This document shows, one piece after another, positions 44,251 through 53,511 of a stretch of 63,121 nt of DNA. The notes beneath the pieces are model-generated. The model was not told the DNA's origin and made no database searches. It saw only the letters and a list, made by a program, of their open reading frames with translations. The DNA lies in assembly GCA_910588295.1 (NCBI GenBank), contig CAJUQO010000011.1, forward strand, positions 1 to 63,121. The letters run 5' to 3'. Every line of letters starts with the position of its first letter. Within the stretch, counting starts at the first letter, position 1. The translations under genes and the position numbers were made by a program. Origin of the DNA: an uncultured Lachnospiraceae bacterium. Its GTDB lineage: Bacteria > Bacillota > Clostridia > Lachnospirales > Lachnospiraceae.

Positions 44251-44309
44251 CATGGGGCGTCTCCATAGACTGCCCCATGCAGCGGGGAGGTGTATGCCAC
44301 ACCTCTCCC
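44251..44309. terminator. Two hairpins between convergent genes
   Basis: CATGGGGCGTCT and AGAC-T-GCCCCATG form a twelve-pair stem with a bulge at 44251-44279. A second stem, GGAGGTGT with ACACCTCTCC, lies at 44285-44309. No strong T run follows on either strand, so their terminator role is inferred from position. Confidence 0.45.
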
Positions 44310-44328
44310 TTTCTGTTCACTATACTGT

Positions 44329-45552
44329 TTATTCGTCTGCCGGCCGATAGACCTCATACGTCACTGTGCCATCCTCATTCAGGGTAAACACATTCAGCTC
44401 CGTTCCTTCCAATGTGCCGTCACTGGAAGCGCCCAGAATCGCCGGTTTCCCGGTCTCCAGCCCTTCTGCCATGATCGTACCGCTTCCGCCAATACGGTCA
44501 TCTGTTCCGTACGTCACCAAATGATCTTTATCCGGTGTAAGAATCTCCCTGGTTCCCTCCACGGGAACCGCGTGCTCTTTTAAGAAAGCTGCAGCATCTT
44601 CTGCATGAAGCGCAAGATCCGTATATTCCTCGGAGACGTCATCCGCTGCCGCCGTATCGTTTTCCACATCCGCCGCATCCGATTCGATCTCACGGACAAT
44701 TTTGTCCAGCAGCGCGTCGGCTGCCTTTTTATCTGCTTTTGCGGCGTCAAAGGGAATCGAAAACAGGGCGTTTGTACCGTCGTACCCCTCTTTTTTGCCG
44801 TAGGCGCCGGTCTTCTCATCCATGACAAACGCCCGGCTCTCATCACCGAAGGAATCCACCACGCCGATCTGTACGCCTCTGTCAGCAAAGATCTCCAGAT
44901 TCTGGCACTCCAACAGCTCATACACCACGCCGTCCTTATCAAACCAGCGAAGCCCGGCATCCAGCGTAGCGTTGTTGACCTGCATCCAGTCGGTGCCGTC
45001 GATCAGAGGCGATACGCACTTACTCTCATCCTGCGTCATGGCTGACCCGTCTGTATGGGCGATGGCGATGGCCGCATAAGTCATGCTGCTGTCCAGTTCA
45101 GACATGGTCTGGTCGCCGTTCACGGAAATACCGGCGAAAGTATTGTCATCATCCAGCTCCTGCTCAGCCGTGCCGGAGTCCAACGTGTTCATCAGATCCC
45201 TGCCGGAGACAAGACCCAGCAGGGTGATATCATAACCGTTGACGGACTGGGTCTCATTGACCTGGATCGCATCGGCGCTGTCAAAAGCCTTCTGCAGCGC
45301 GCCGCCGTTTTCACCCAATTCCTCCACAACCTGCGACGGCGTCAGATAACGGTACGCCGCATATACGGTAAGACTTCCTGCCGCGATCACACAGGCCATA
45401 GCGGCGGCCGCTGCCGTTTTGCTGAATGTATTACGTTTCATATTGTGTACCTCCTCAGAATGCATAGTAAGAATCCGACGATTCAATTCCGGGGTGGGTT
45501 TTTCACAGGGCTGTAAGGCTTCATACAACTCCTGCTCCAGTTCTTTCTTCAT
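44329..45552 (-). CDS. Membrane-anchored anti-sigma factor
   Basis: The first ~40 residues (KKELEQELYEALQPCEKPTPELNRRIL) form a short cytoplasmic part, followed by one membrane helix (AAAAAMACVIAAGSLTVYAAY) and a large outside domain of ~330 residues. The start overlaps the ECF sigma gene by 32 bases, the classic arrangement of a sigma factor with its membrane anti-sigma partner (DUF4179-like type). The outside domain presumably senses an envelope signal. No zinc-binding ZAS motif is present. Confidence 0.8.
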   Translation of the reverse strand: MKKELEQELYEALQPCEKPTPELNRRILTMHSEEVHNMKRNTFSKTAAAAAMACVIAAGSLTVYAAYRYLTPSQVVEELGENGGALQKAFDSADAIQVNETQSVNGYDITLLGLVSGRDLMNTLDSGTAEQELDDDNTFAGISVNGDQTMSELDSSMTYAAIAIAHTDGSAMTQDESKCVSPLIDGTDWMQVNNATLDAGLRWFDKDGVVYELLECQNLEIFADRGVQIGVVDSFGDESRAFVMDEKTGAYGKKEGYDGTNALFSIPFDAAKADKKAADALLDKIVREIESDAADVENDTAAADDVSEEYTDLALHAEDAAAFLKEHAVPVEGTREILTPDKDHLVTYGTDDRIGGSGTIMAEGLETGKPAILGASSDGTLEGTELNVFTLNEDGTVTYEVYRPADE

Positions 45553-46069
45553 AGAAATAGCCCTCCAGTTCTCTTTTCAGCAGCTTCCTTGCTGCGCTGA
45601 GCCTGCTCTTTACCGTACCCTCCGGGATCCGCATGATCCTGGCAATATCCGCCACGGACAGCTCTTCCATATAATACAGCAGTACGGGAATCCGATATCT
45701 GTCCGAAAGCCGCCCTACCGCCTCCCGGACCGTTCGGAGCCTCTCCTCCCTCAGCAGTCTGGACAAAACGTCTTCCGCGGTCTCCGCCTCCGGATAGTCT
45801 CCCCCGCAGGAGAGTTCCTTTTCCGGCGCGATCCTCTGCCGCCAGGCGAATTTCCGCCTTCTGTTTTTCCAGAGGTTCAAAGCCACCGACAGAATATAGC
45901 TTTTTTGGTTCCCGTCCTCCCGGATATCCGCTATCCGCTCGACAGCCTTTAAAAAAGCATCCTGATACAGCTCTTCCGCCTCCTGTCCGCTGCCTGTCAG
46001 ATGGACGCAGAAGGAAAAAATATCCTTCCCATAAAGTGCGATCAGCCGCTCAAGTTCCTGAATCGTCAT
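45521..46069 (-). CDS. ECF-type RNA polymerase sigma factor
   Basis: The 182-residue protein has region 2 (FSFCVHLTGSGQEAEELYQDAFLKAVERI) and region 4 (RYRIPVLLYYMEELSVADIARIMRIPEGTVKSRLSAARKLLKRELEG), as in ECF sigma factors of the SigM/SigW class. It overlaps its putative anti-sigma gene. No clear autoregulated promoter could be recognised in the 350 bases upstream. Confidence 0.92.
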   Translation of the reverse strand: MTIQELERLIALYGKDIFSFCVHLTGSGQEAEELYQDAFLKAVERIADIREDGNQKSYILSVALNLWKNRRRKFAWRQRIAPEKELSCGGDYPEAETAEDVLSRLLREERLRTVREAVGRLSDRYRIPVLLYYMEELSVADIARIMRIPEGTVKSRLSAARKLLKRELEGYFYEERTGAGVV

Positions 46070-46252
46070 AGTTTCCAGTTCTTCCTTTTCGTGTACACGA
46101 GTAAGAGCTTTTACTTTTTATTTTTGCTCTTCACCTGTATATTGTAACAACTTTGCCCGCGGTTTGCTCTTTTTTATTTTTTTCTTTTCAAAAGCACCAG
46201 CGCTCCATCCGGCCGGACGACGCACTATATAAAAAAAGTAAAATGCATTGCC

Positions 46253-46284
46253 AAAAAAGCCATGGCTCTCTCGAACCATGGCTT
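46253..46284 (-). terminator. Terminator of the mms sugar transporter operon
   Basis: AAGCCATGG and CCATGGCTT form a perfect nine-pair stem, followed on the minus strand by six T. A further ten-pair stem (GCAAAATCCG with CGGATTTTGC, 46350-46388) lies between it and mmsB. The gap 46070-46426 shows nothing else convincing. Confidence 0.85.
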
Positions 46285-46426
46285 TCCATTTTTTTGCTAT
46301 TCATCTTTTCATTGACCGCTTCGCGCAAGCCGCTTCCGTAAAGCTCTCCGCAAAATCCGAAAATCTAAACCGTTCAGACGGATTTTGCCCTGCAGCCGTA
46401 AAAGTACTGCATCGTTACAATACATT

Positions 46427-47626
46427 TTATTTCCCGCTCTTCCTGCTGGAAACCACATCGAAGATAACGGCTACCAGAAGCACACCGCCCTTTACGATGT
46501 ACTGCCAGGAATCGCCGATACCCATGATGGACATGCCCATGTTGATCACGCCCAGCAGAAGAGCGCCGATGATAACGCCCGGAATCGTACCGCTGCCGCC
46601 GTAGGCGGAAGCGCCGCCGATGAAACAGGAGCCGATGGCGTCCATCTCAAAAGAAGTACCGGTAGAACCGTTTACGGAACCTACACGGGCCAGACAGAGC
46701 AGACCGCACAGGCCGGCCAGGAAGCCCATATTGGCATAGGCGATAAAGTACACCTTGTTGGTGTTGATACCGGAAAGCTGGGTGGCCTTCTCATTGCCGC
46801 CCACCGCATAGAAATAACGGCCAAAGGCGGTTCGGGAGGTGATAAAGTTATAGATCAGGCAGATCACCACCACCCAGACCAACATGACGGAAATACCTTT
46901 GTACTGGCTCAGCATATAGCAATACACAAAAAGCACCACGGAGATCAGCACGGAACGGCCGTAATCCGACAGAGCGCTGTTCTGGCGATATCCCTTTTTC
47001 GCCTTATTGGCCCGGGAAGAAAATGTGCTGTAGAGAATGATGACCGCCGCCACGACTCCCACCACCAGCGGGGACAGGATACGCCCGTCGCTGTCCAGAC
47101 CTGGAATTTTGATGTAGGCTGTGAAAATATTCAAAAACGTAGCGTCCTGGACGGACACAGTCTTGCTGTCCAGCACCAGACGCCCGATACCGCGGAAGAT
47201 AAACATACCGCCCAGAGTGGTGATAAACGGCGGGATACGGACATAGCCGATCCAGTATCCCTGCCAGATACCGGCTGCCAGGCCGAGAAGCAGACAGACC
47301 AGGATCGTCAGGAAAATGTTTATCCCGTTATTGGTGATCATGACGGCTGCCACGCCGCCCACCATACAGATCACAGAACCCACGGACAGATCGATATTAC
47401 CGCCGGTCAGGATACAGAGCAGCATACCACAGGCCATGACCAGCACGTAACCATTCTGCAAAAGCAGGTTGGACATGTTCTGCGCATATAAAAGACGGCC
47501 GTTGGTCAGGAAATAAAACAGTACAAATACGACGACAAGGGCTATCGTCATACTGTTTTTGGTCAAAAACGCCCCTAAGTTGAACTGGGTTCCTCCCAGA
47601 TTGTTTTTCTCATTATTCGCTGGCAT
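46427..47626 (-). CDS. mmsB: Multiple-monosaccharide ABC transporter permease
   Basis: The 399-residue protein belongs to the BPD_transp_2 (ribose/xylose) permease family with ten or so membrane segments. Typical stretches are GNIDLSVGSVICMVGGVAAV and RVGSVNGSTGTSFEMDAIGSCFIGGASAYGGSGTIPGVIIGALLLGVINMGMSIMG. The length matches MmsB/GguB rather than the shorter RbsC. It works with MmsA and the ChvE-like protein encoded upstream to import arabinose, galactose, xylose or related sugars. Confidence 0.92.
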   Translation of the reverse strand: MPANNEKNNLGGTQFNLGAFLTKNSMTIALVVVFVLFYFLTNGRLLYAQNMSNLLLQNGYVLVMACGMLLCILTGGNIDLSVGSVICMVGGVAAVMITNNGINIFLTILVCLLLGLAAGIWQGYWIGYVRIPPFITTLGGMFIFRGIGRLVLDSKTVSVQDATFLNIFTAYIKIPGLDSDGRILSPLVVGVVAAVIILYSTFSSRANKAKKGYRQNSALSDYGRSVLISVVLFVYCYMLSQYKGISVMLVWVVVICLIYNFITSRTAFGRYFYAVGGNEKATQLSGINTNKVYFIAYANMGFLAGLCGLLCLARVGSVNGSTGTSFEMDAIGSCFIGGASAYGGSGTIPGVIIGALLLGVINMGMSIMGIGDSWQYIVKGGVLLVAVIFDVVSSRKSGK

Positions 47627-47645
47627 GTTGTAACGCTCCTTTCAC

Positions 47646-49181
47646 CTACTTGTCGGCACTGATAATGTGGCTCATGATTTTCTCCTGCGTGGCTTCCTTC
47701 GCATCCAGTTCGCCGCGCAGTTCTCCCTCGTTCATGATATAAATACGGTCGCACATGCCGATGAGCTCCGGCATCTCGGAGGAGATCATGATCACGGATT
47801 TCCCCTCATCCACCATCTGATTGATCAGACAGTAGATATCATACTTGGCGCCCACGTCGATACCGCGGGTCGGCTCATCCAAAATCAGCACATCCGGTTC
47901 CGTAAACATCCATTTACCCAGCAGCGCCTTCTGCTGGTTGCCGCCGGACAGGTTGCCCACCTTCTGCTCCACAGAGGGCGTTTTGGTTCCCATGGCCTCT
48001 TTCATCTCCTCCGCTACATTTTTCTCCGCCGTCGTATCAATGACGCCGTTGGAGCAGATCTTATCGAGGCGGGCCAGGGTAGTATTAAACCGGATTGATT
48101 CACCCAAAATCAGCCCGTTGGTCTTTCTATCCTCCGTCACATAGGCCAGCTTATGGCGAATCGCCTGTTCCGGTGACTTTAAGTCCACCTTCTGGCCGTC
48201 CAAATACAGCTCTCCGCTGATGCCGGAACCATAACTCTTACCGAAGATCGACATGGCAAGCTCCGTGCGGCCCGCGCCCTGCAGACCGGAGAAACCGACC
48301 ACCTCTCCCTTATGTACATGGAAGGATATATCCTTATCCACCACCTTTTCATGGTACAGAGGATGATGGACAGTCCAATTTTTCACTTCCAGCCCGATCT
48401 CCTCGCGGACGTGATGCTCCCTGGCCGGATAGCGGTCGTCCATGGAACGTCCCACCATGCCCTTAATGATACGATCCTCGCTGAACTCATCCACGCCCTT
48501 GACCAGCGTCTCGATGGTGGAACCGTCGCGGATAATGGTGGCCTTATCCGCGCAGTAGATGATCTCGTTCAGTTTATGGGTAATGATAATGGATGTCAGG
48601 CCGTTCTTCTTAAATTCCATCAGAAGATCCAGCAACATCTTCGCGTCCTCATCGTTCAGGGATGATGTGGGCTCATCCAGGATCAGCAGCTTGACATTTT
48701 TAGAAAATGCCTTCGCGATTTCCACCAGCTGCTGCTTGCCGGTTCCGATATCCTTGATCAAAGTCTGGGCGGATTCATCCAGGCCCACCTGCCGCATGTG
48801 GGTCTCCGCCTCATTGTAAGTCATGTCCCAGTCAATATTTCCAAAGCGATCCTTCTTCTCATTGCCGAGGAACATGTTTTCACCGATGGTCAAAAGCGGT
48901 ATCAGGGCCAGCTCCTGATGAATGATTACAATCCCCTTTGCTTCACTATCTTTGAGCGTTTTAAACTGGCAAAGCTCTCCGTTATAATAGATCTCCCCGT
49001 CGTAGCTGCCCGCCGGATAGGTGCCGGAAAGCACATTCATCAGCGTGGATTTGCCTGCGCCGTTCTCACCTATGAGGGCATGGATCTCCCCACGCTCCAC
49101 AACCAGGTTTACATTATCCAGCGCCTTCACACCCGGGAACTCTTTGGTGATGGATTTCATCTCCAAAATAATATCTGCCAA
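47646..49181 (-). CDS. mmsA: Multiple-monosaccharide ABC transporter ATP-binding protein
   Basis: Two fused ABC domains are present. The first has Walker A GENGAGKST and Walker B LLILDEPTSSLND. The second has signature LSGGNQQKALLGKW and Walker B VLILDEPTRGIDVGAK. The frame extends to 49298, but TTG at 49181 stands seven bases after GGAGG and gives 511 residues, the usual MmsA length. The skipped upstream part covers a 42-base repeat and is probably leader sequence. Confidence 0.93.
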   Translation of the reverse strand: MADIILEMKSITKEFPGVKALDNVNLVVERGEIHALIGENGAGKSTLMNVLSGTYPAGSYDGEIYYNGELCQFKTLKDSEAKGIVIIHQELALIPLLTIGENMFLGNEKKDRFGNIDWDMTYNEAETHMRQVGLDESAQTLIKDIGTGKQQLVEIAKAFSKNVKLLILDEPTSSLNDEDAKMLLDLLMEFKKNGLTSIIITHKLNEIIYCADKATIIRDGSTIETLVKGVDEFSEDRIIKGMVGRSMDDRYPAREHHVREEIGLEVKNWTVHHPLYHEKVVDKDISFHVHKGEVVGFSGLQGAGRTELAMSIFGKSYGSGISGELYLDGQKVDLKSPEQAIRHKLAYVTEDRKTNGLILGESIRFNTTLARLDKICSNGVIDTTAEKNVAEEMKEAMGTKTPSVEQKVGNLSGGNQQKALLGKWMFTEPDVLILDEPTRGIDVGAKYDIYCLINQMVDEGKSVIMISSEMPELIGMCDRIYIMNEGELRGELDAKEATQEKIMSHIISADK

Positions 49182-49224
49182 AGCTCTTCCTCCTTCCTCT
49201 CTCCTGCCGTCTCTGCCCGGACAG

Positions 49225-49293
49225 GAAAACCTGCCACTGGCAGCCTTCCCCATGCACACCTGCCGGGGGAACCTGCCACTGGCGGTTTTCCCG
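49225..49293. repeat. Direct repeat of about 42-base period in the chvE-mmsA leader
   Basis: AACCTGCCACTGGC occurs at 49228-49241 and 49270-49283, with similar flanks (GAAAACC against GGGGAACC; CAGCCTTCCCC against GGTTTTCCCG). Each copy is itself an imperfect palindrome (CTGCCA-C-TGGCAG). Confidence 0.7.
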
Positions 49294-49336
49294 TTCACCG
49301 CCCCGTTACGGAATTCTTTGTATACGGCCCCCGGGC

Positions 49337-49376
49337 AAAAAAGGAAAGGGACGGGCCAGAGGTGCCCCGCCCCTTT
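49337..49376 (-). terminator. Intercistronic terminator between the binding protein and mmsA
   Basis: AAAGGGGCGG and CCGTCCCTTT form a ten-pair stem with one G-U pair, followed on the minus strand by CC and six T. Partial termination here would make the binding protein more abundant than the transporter. Confidence 0.75.
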
Positions 49377-49421
49377 TTCAAACTTTCAGTTATTCCACAG
49401 CGATTATCCGCCGTTTACGGT

Positions 49422-50666
49422 TTACTGAGCTGCCGCCAGATAGCCGTCATCACCCATGGTATACAGTCCGGTGTCAACCAGCTCCTGCAGATTGTCTTTG
49501 GTGATCACGCTGGGCACCAGCAGGAAGGAGGGGCACTTGTTGCCTTCAGATGTCTCATAGGACTCTGTATCAAAGGCACAATCGATACCGAAGGACGGGA
49601 TCAGGGACTCGTCAATGGTCTCGCCTTTCAGCATAGCCTGGGCCAGAGCCAGTGTAACGATAGACTCGTTGCTCACATTCTTGTATACGGTCATGGTCTG
49701 AACGCCGTCTACGATGTTTTTAAGGTTGGCCTCATCACCGTCCTGGCCAGTGATCAGCACGCTGTTGTCGCCGGCATAGTCAGAAGTCACCGCCTGAGCA
49801 ACACCAAGGGCTGTGGAGTCATTGGAGCAAACCCATACATCCAGCTGTGTACCGTCCGCATAGTAGGAAGACAACACGTTCTGAGCACGCTCAAGGGCTG
49901 TGTCGGTGTTCCACTGAGCTGTAGCAACGGTATCAAAATCTGTCTGTCCGGATACCACGTTGAGGGTTCCCGCATCTATGTAGGGCTGCAGCACGTCAAC
50001 GGCGCCATTAAAGAAGTAGCCGGCATTGTTGTCCGCCGGATCGCCTGCGGTAAACTCAATATTATAGGTCTTGTCACCGGCGTTAGCCAGATCCAGCTGA
50101 CTCTCAACAAATTCACCCTGGAGCTTGCCTACGGTGTAATTATCAAAGGATACATAATAGGAAACAGCATCGTTCATGATCAAGCGGTCATAAGCGATAA
50201 CCGGAACGTTTGCCTCTGCGGCCTCGTCCATGGCGGTATTCAACGCCTCGCCGTCGATGGCTGCCACTACCAGCAGATCCACGTTGTCAGCCAGCATGTT
50301 CTGGATATCGTTTACCTGTCTGCCGCTGTCATTGTCGGAGTATGTCAGGACAGTCTCATAACCGGCCGCCTTGAACTGCTCGTCCAGATAAGAACCGTCA
50401 CGGTTCCAGCGCTCCAGAGACTGGGTCGGCATGGAGATACCGATCTTTCCGCCGCCTGCCGTACCGGCATCGGAAGCTGCGCTTTCTTCTGCCCCGGAAG
50501 CCTCCGCGGGTGTGCTTGCTTCTGCGGGCGTGCTTGCCTCCGCTGCGGAGGAAGCGGGCGCCTCACTCTTTGCCTCACTGCTGGAGCCTGATCCACCGCC
50601 GCACCCGGCCAGCAGGGAAGCCGCCATCGTTGCGCTCAATAAAGTTACAATCAATTTTCTTTTCAT
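49422..50666 (-). CDS. chvE: ChvE-like sugar-binding lipoprotein of the mms transporter
   Basis: The 414-residue protein begins MKRKLIVTLLSATMAASLLAGC, a lipoprotein signal peptide. A 45-residue linker rich in Ala, Ser and Glu follows, then the periplasmic-binding-like domain (GISMPTQSLERWNRDGSYLDEQFKAAG). VVAAIDGEALNTAMDEAAEANVPVIAYDRL and DVWVCSNDSTALGVAQAV are typical of ChvE. It binds a monosaccharide at the cell surface and hands it to MmsAB. AAGGAGG and an extended TGGTATAAT promoter precede it. Confidence 0.92.
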   Translation of the reverse strand: MKRKLIVTLLSATMAASLLAGCGGGSGSSSEAKSEAPASSAAEASTPAEASTPAEASGAEESAASDAGTAGGGKIGISMPTQSLERWNRDGSYLDEQFKAAGYETVLTYSDNDSGRQVNDIQNMLADNVDLLVVAAIDGEALNTAMDEAAEANVPVIAYDRLIMNDAVSYYVSFDNYTVGKLQGEFVESQLDLANAGDKTYNIEFTAGDPADNNAGYFFNGAVDVLQPYIDAGTLNVVSGQTDFDTVATAQWNTDTALERAQNVLSSYYADGTQLDVWVCSNDSTALGVAQAVTSDYAGDNSVLITGQDGDEANLKNIVDGVQTMTVYKNVSNESIVTLALAQAMLKGETIDESLIPSFGIDCAFDTESYETSEGNKCPSFLLVPSVITKDNLQELVDTGLYTMGDDGYLAAAQ

Positions 50667-50695
50667 TTTGGGAATCCTCCTTTTTTGATATTGAT

Positions 50696-50707
50696 ATTAT
50701 ACCACCT
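50696..50707 (-). promoter_or_regulatory. Extended -10 promoter of the mms operon
   Basis: TGGTATAAT on the minus strand is an extended -10 element. The -35 region is weak. It allows the transporter operon to be transcribed separately from the upstream sensor genes, which end in a terminator at 50771-50809. Confidence 0.65.
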
Positions 50708-50770
50708 TTCTCACAGGACAAACTTGCCTCTTTCTGTACATTTTTCACAGCAGAATTACGCCGTGGCAGG

Positions 50771-50809
50771 AAAAAACAGGATATTTTTGTCATCCGCAAA
50801 AATATCCTG
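50771..50809 (-). terminator. Strong terminator of the sugar-sensing operon
   Basis: CAGGATATTTTTG and CAAAAATATCCTG form a perfect thirteen-pair stem followed on the minus strand by six T. It separates the sensor operon (56074-50861) from the transporter operon. Confidence 0.9.
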
Positions 50810-50860
50810 TGCAAAAAAATCCTGTGTGCCGTACCTCATATCCGGCCAAGACCCGCGGAT

Positions 50861-51913
50861 CTACCGCCGGACATTCAGGTAAATATCGCTCTCCTCGTGG
50901 TACTTTCCGGTGATCACCTCATCCATATTTTCCTTTGTCACCGCCTCTGGGGCCAGGTTTTCGTAGGGCACATCGTAGATACCGTCATTCTTTATCTCCG
51001 TGAACACAATCATGGCTTCCTCATCTGCCATAGCGACAGCCAGTTCCGCGGCCCTTCTGGCCAGTTTCTCCACCGGCTTGTAAACGGTCATACACTGGGT
51101 CCCCTCCACGATTCGTTGGCAAGCGTCCAGGTCGGCGTCCTGGCCCACCACGCAGACGCTTCCCGCCAGCCGGCGCTCGGACAGGGCGCGGATCGCCTGG
51201 CCCGCGATGCTGTCGTTGCCGCACATAATGCCGTCGGGTGGATCATGCTCCGCCAAATAGGCGCTGGTGGCCGTAAACCCCGTCTCCGACAACCAGCCTT
51301 CCGCATACTCTGTCTGATCAATATGCAAAGTATTTCTGCCCAGGATCTCCGCAAAGCCGCCCATGACCAAAGAGACATTGTTGTCTTCCAGAGGGCCGCA
51401 CACCTGCAGAAGCGTCCCCTCATACCCCAGATGCTTCTGCATATGATGAGCCATCAGACGCCCCACCTCCTCATTGTCAAAGGAGATATACAAATCCACA
51501 TCCGCCCCCGGGATCAAGCGGTCATAAGCGATCACCGGAATTCCCGCCCGATGAGCCTTTTCCACCGCCCCCACCATTTCCTCCGGATTCATGGCTACGC
51601 AGATGATCACGATGACATCCATCTTTTTACTGATAAAATAGTCGATCTGCTTGATCTGCTCATCCATGCTGCCGTTGGCGTTCTGCACATTCACTTCCGC
51701 ACCCAGCTCCTGGGCCGCAGAGACAAATACGTCTCGATCCCTCTGCCACCGCTCAATCAAAAAGGAGTCGAAGGTGATCCCGATCTGGATCTTTGCCTCA
51801 TCCTGTTCTTCCTGCTCGGGAGGTTCTGGCCTTCCCGGCGCTGCGCATCCGGAAAAAATGAGCATATACAACGTCAGCCCTATGACCAGAAACCGTCTTT
51901 TTTTCTCTCTCAT
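50861..51913 (-). CDS. Sugar-binding lipoprotein (ChvE/XylF-like) of a sensor operon
   Basis: The 350-residue protein has a lipoprotein signal (LYMLIFSGC) and a sugar-binding fold: GITFDSFLIERWQRDRDVF, VIICVAMNPEEMVGAVEKAHRAGIPVIAYDRLIPG, GIMCGNDSIAGQAIRAL. It resembles the ChvE-like protein downstream but is shorter. It overlaps the yesN-type gene by four bases. With no permease in its own operon, it may act as a co-receptor for the sensor kinase or as an alternative subunit of MmsAB. Confidence 0.82.
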   Translation of the reverse strand: MREKKRRFLVIGLTLYMLIFSGCAAPGRPEPPEQEEQDEAKIQIGITFDSFLIERWQRDRDVFVSAAQELGAEVNVQNANGSMDEQIKQIDYFISKKMDVIVIICVAMNPEEMVGAVEKAHRAGIPVIAYDRLIPGADVDLYISFDNEEVGRLMAHHMQKHLGYEGTLLQVCGPLEDNNVSLVMGGFAEILGRNTLHIDQTEYAEGWLSETGFTATSAYLAEHDPPDGIMCGNDSIAGQAIRALSERRLAGSVCVVGQDADLDACQRIVEGTQCMTVYKPVEKLARRAAELAVAMADEEAMIVFTEIKNDGIYDVPYENLAPEAVTKENMDEVITGKYHEESDIYLNVRR

Positions 51914-53511
51914 CCGCGCACCCTCTCCCTGTACTCCGTGGGGGTCATGCCGCCCGCATTTCTCTTGAATATCCGGCTGAAATAGTTTGGATCACTGTAG
52001 CCCACTTCGGCGCAGATCTCCTTGATGCTGCAGTCATCCCCCGCCAGCAGCTCTTTTGCCCTTGTGATCCGTAATCCCGTCACATATTCCACAAAATTTC
52101 TGCCGGTCTCTTCTTTGAAAAGCTTACTGAAATAGTAGGGGCTCAAATCCAGCTGGCGGGACACTTCGTCCAGAGACAGATCCCGCTTATAATGTTCCTG
52201 GATATAGCTCTGGGCCCGGGCCACCAGCCGATTCTCATGTTCTTCCTTCTTAGTGCTCATGGCGTTGCAGGCCGCGCCAAATTTCGCCACAAACCAGTCC
52301 CGCAGTTCGCTGTTCCGCTGGACATTATAGATCCGGGGCAGGTAATCGGCCCGATCCTCGAAATGGTAGGTCAGGCCGCCGCTCACATACACCTCATGCT
52401 CCGCCCACAGCACAAACTCCAACACCTTTAACCGCACGCTGACGTTCTGCTCATCATAACTCTCCAGCATCCAGTCAAAATAGCGCGCGGCTACCCGCTC
52501 ACACGCATCCTGACTGCCGCCCCGCAGGCTGTCAAACAGCTCGTTTTCCAAGTCGATGGGATATTCGTCGTCGTAGCGGCACTGGATCGGCAGGTCGTCC
52601 ACATGGGCCACGCTCCCGGTGGAATTGGCCAGAGCTTTAAGGGCCTCTTCATAAGATTCCATACTCTCGCTCAGTTTGCGCACCGAGCCGATACCGATGC
52701 GGAAAGAAATATCCGTCATCCGTTTCAGCCGCCGGGCCAGCTCCCGGCACACATCGATCATGCCGATCCTCTCCTCGTAATCCATCTTTTTCTTTTCCAT
52801 GGGAAGGAATACCGGGATCCGGTTGGCGATCACAGAGCCCACCACGCAGTCCCATGTTTCCTTCAGGAGCTCCCGCACCCGCACATAGTTCATCTGCGTG
52901 CGCACGCCGGCTCCCACCGCATTCACCAGCCGGTTTTCCTGTTGATCATCTCCCATGGCCAGCGCCAGCATACAGCCGTAATCCGCGTCCAGTCCCAGAA
53001 GCTGTTTATAATTTTCCACCTCGTCGTCCAGGCTCTCCTGAAACATGATGGAATAGACAAAGCCATTTTCGATGATGGGCACCACCGTCTCCATCTTCTC
53101 CTTGATCTTCAGGTCGTCGCTGCGTTTCTTTCGCTTCGAATCGATGGCCTTCATCGCCCGGGTCAGCACCTCCGTAATCGCTCTGGCGCTGAAAGGCTTA
53201 TTCATGTACTCCAGCACCCCCAGGTTAATGGCCTCTTTGGCATAGTCAAATTTGTCGTATGCGGACAGCACGATAAACACCACGGCCGGATTGCTCTTCT
53301 TGATCTCCCGCATGGCCTCAATGCCGTTAATCCCCGGCATCTGGATATCCATGAATAGGAGATCCGGCCGGAAGCTCTCGGCCAGCTCGATCACCGCCCG
53401 CCCCGTCTTGGCCGTCTCAATCCGGCACTGATCCGGGAAATTCCGGTGTATGATCATTTTCAGGGAATCCAGCACGATCCCCTCGTCGTCCGCCAGTATT
53501 ATTCGGTACAT
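51910..53511 (-). CDS. YesN-type response regulator with AraC DNA-binding domain
   Basis: The N-terminal receiver domain (YRIILADDEGIVLDSL, phospho-acceptor Asp in LLFMDIQMPG, Lys in YMNKPF) is followed by a ~300-residue middle region. The C-terminal AraC helix-turn-helix pair reads LSLDEVSRQLDLSPYYFSKLFKEETG and SIKEICAEVGYSDPNYFSRIFKRNAG. Length 533 fits YesN. It overlaps the sensor kinase gene by 13 bases and should activate sugar transport genes such as the mms operon. Confidence 0.92.
   Translation of the reverse strand: MYRIILADDEGIVLDSLKMIIHRNFPDQCRIETAKTGRAVIELAESFRPDLLFMDIQMPGINGIEAMREIKKSNPAVVFIVLSAYDKFDYAKEAINLGVLEYMNKPFSARAITEVLTRAMKAIDSKRKKRSDDLKIKEKMETVVPIIENGFVYSIMFQESLDDEVENYKQLLGLDADYGCMLALAMGDDQQENRLVNAVGAGVRTQMNYVRVRELLKETWDCVVGSVIANRIPVFLPMEKKKMDYEERIGMIDVCRELARRLKRMTDISFRIGIGSVRKLSESMESYEEALKALANSTGSVAHVDDLPIQCRYDDEYPIDLENELFDSLRGGSQDACERVAARYFDWMLESYDEQNVSVRLKVLEFVLWAEHEVYVSGGLTYHFEDRADYLPRIYNVQRNSELRDWFVAKFGAACNAMSTKKEEHENRLVARAQSYIQEHYKRDLSLDEVSRQLDLSPYYFSKLFKEETGRNFVEYVTGLRITRAKELLAGDDCSIKEICAEVGYSDPNYFSRIFKRNAGGMTPTEYRERVRG

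Noticed and set aside
46070..46200. ECF-autoregulated promoter before the sigma factor gene
   Set aside because: A TACAAT is present on the minus strand, but no matching -35 or typical ECF AAC motif could be placed at correct spacing.
48798..50591. Long plus-strand open frame of 597 codons
   Set aside because: It lies antisense to mmsA and the ChvE-like gene, has no ribosome site, and shows no family pattern, while both minus-strand genes are clear.
50510..51985. Plus-strand open frame of 491 codons
   Set aside because: It is antisense to the sugar-binding lipoproteins and runs through the strong terminator at 50771-50809. It is a composition shadow.
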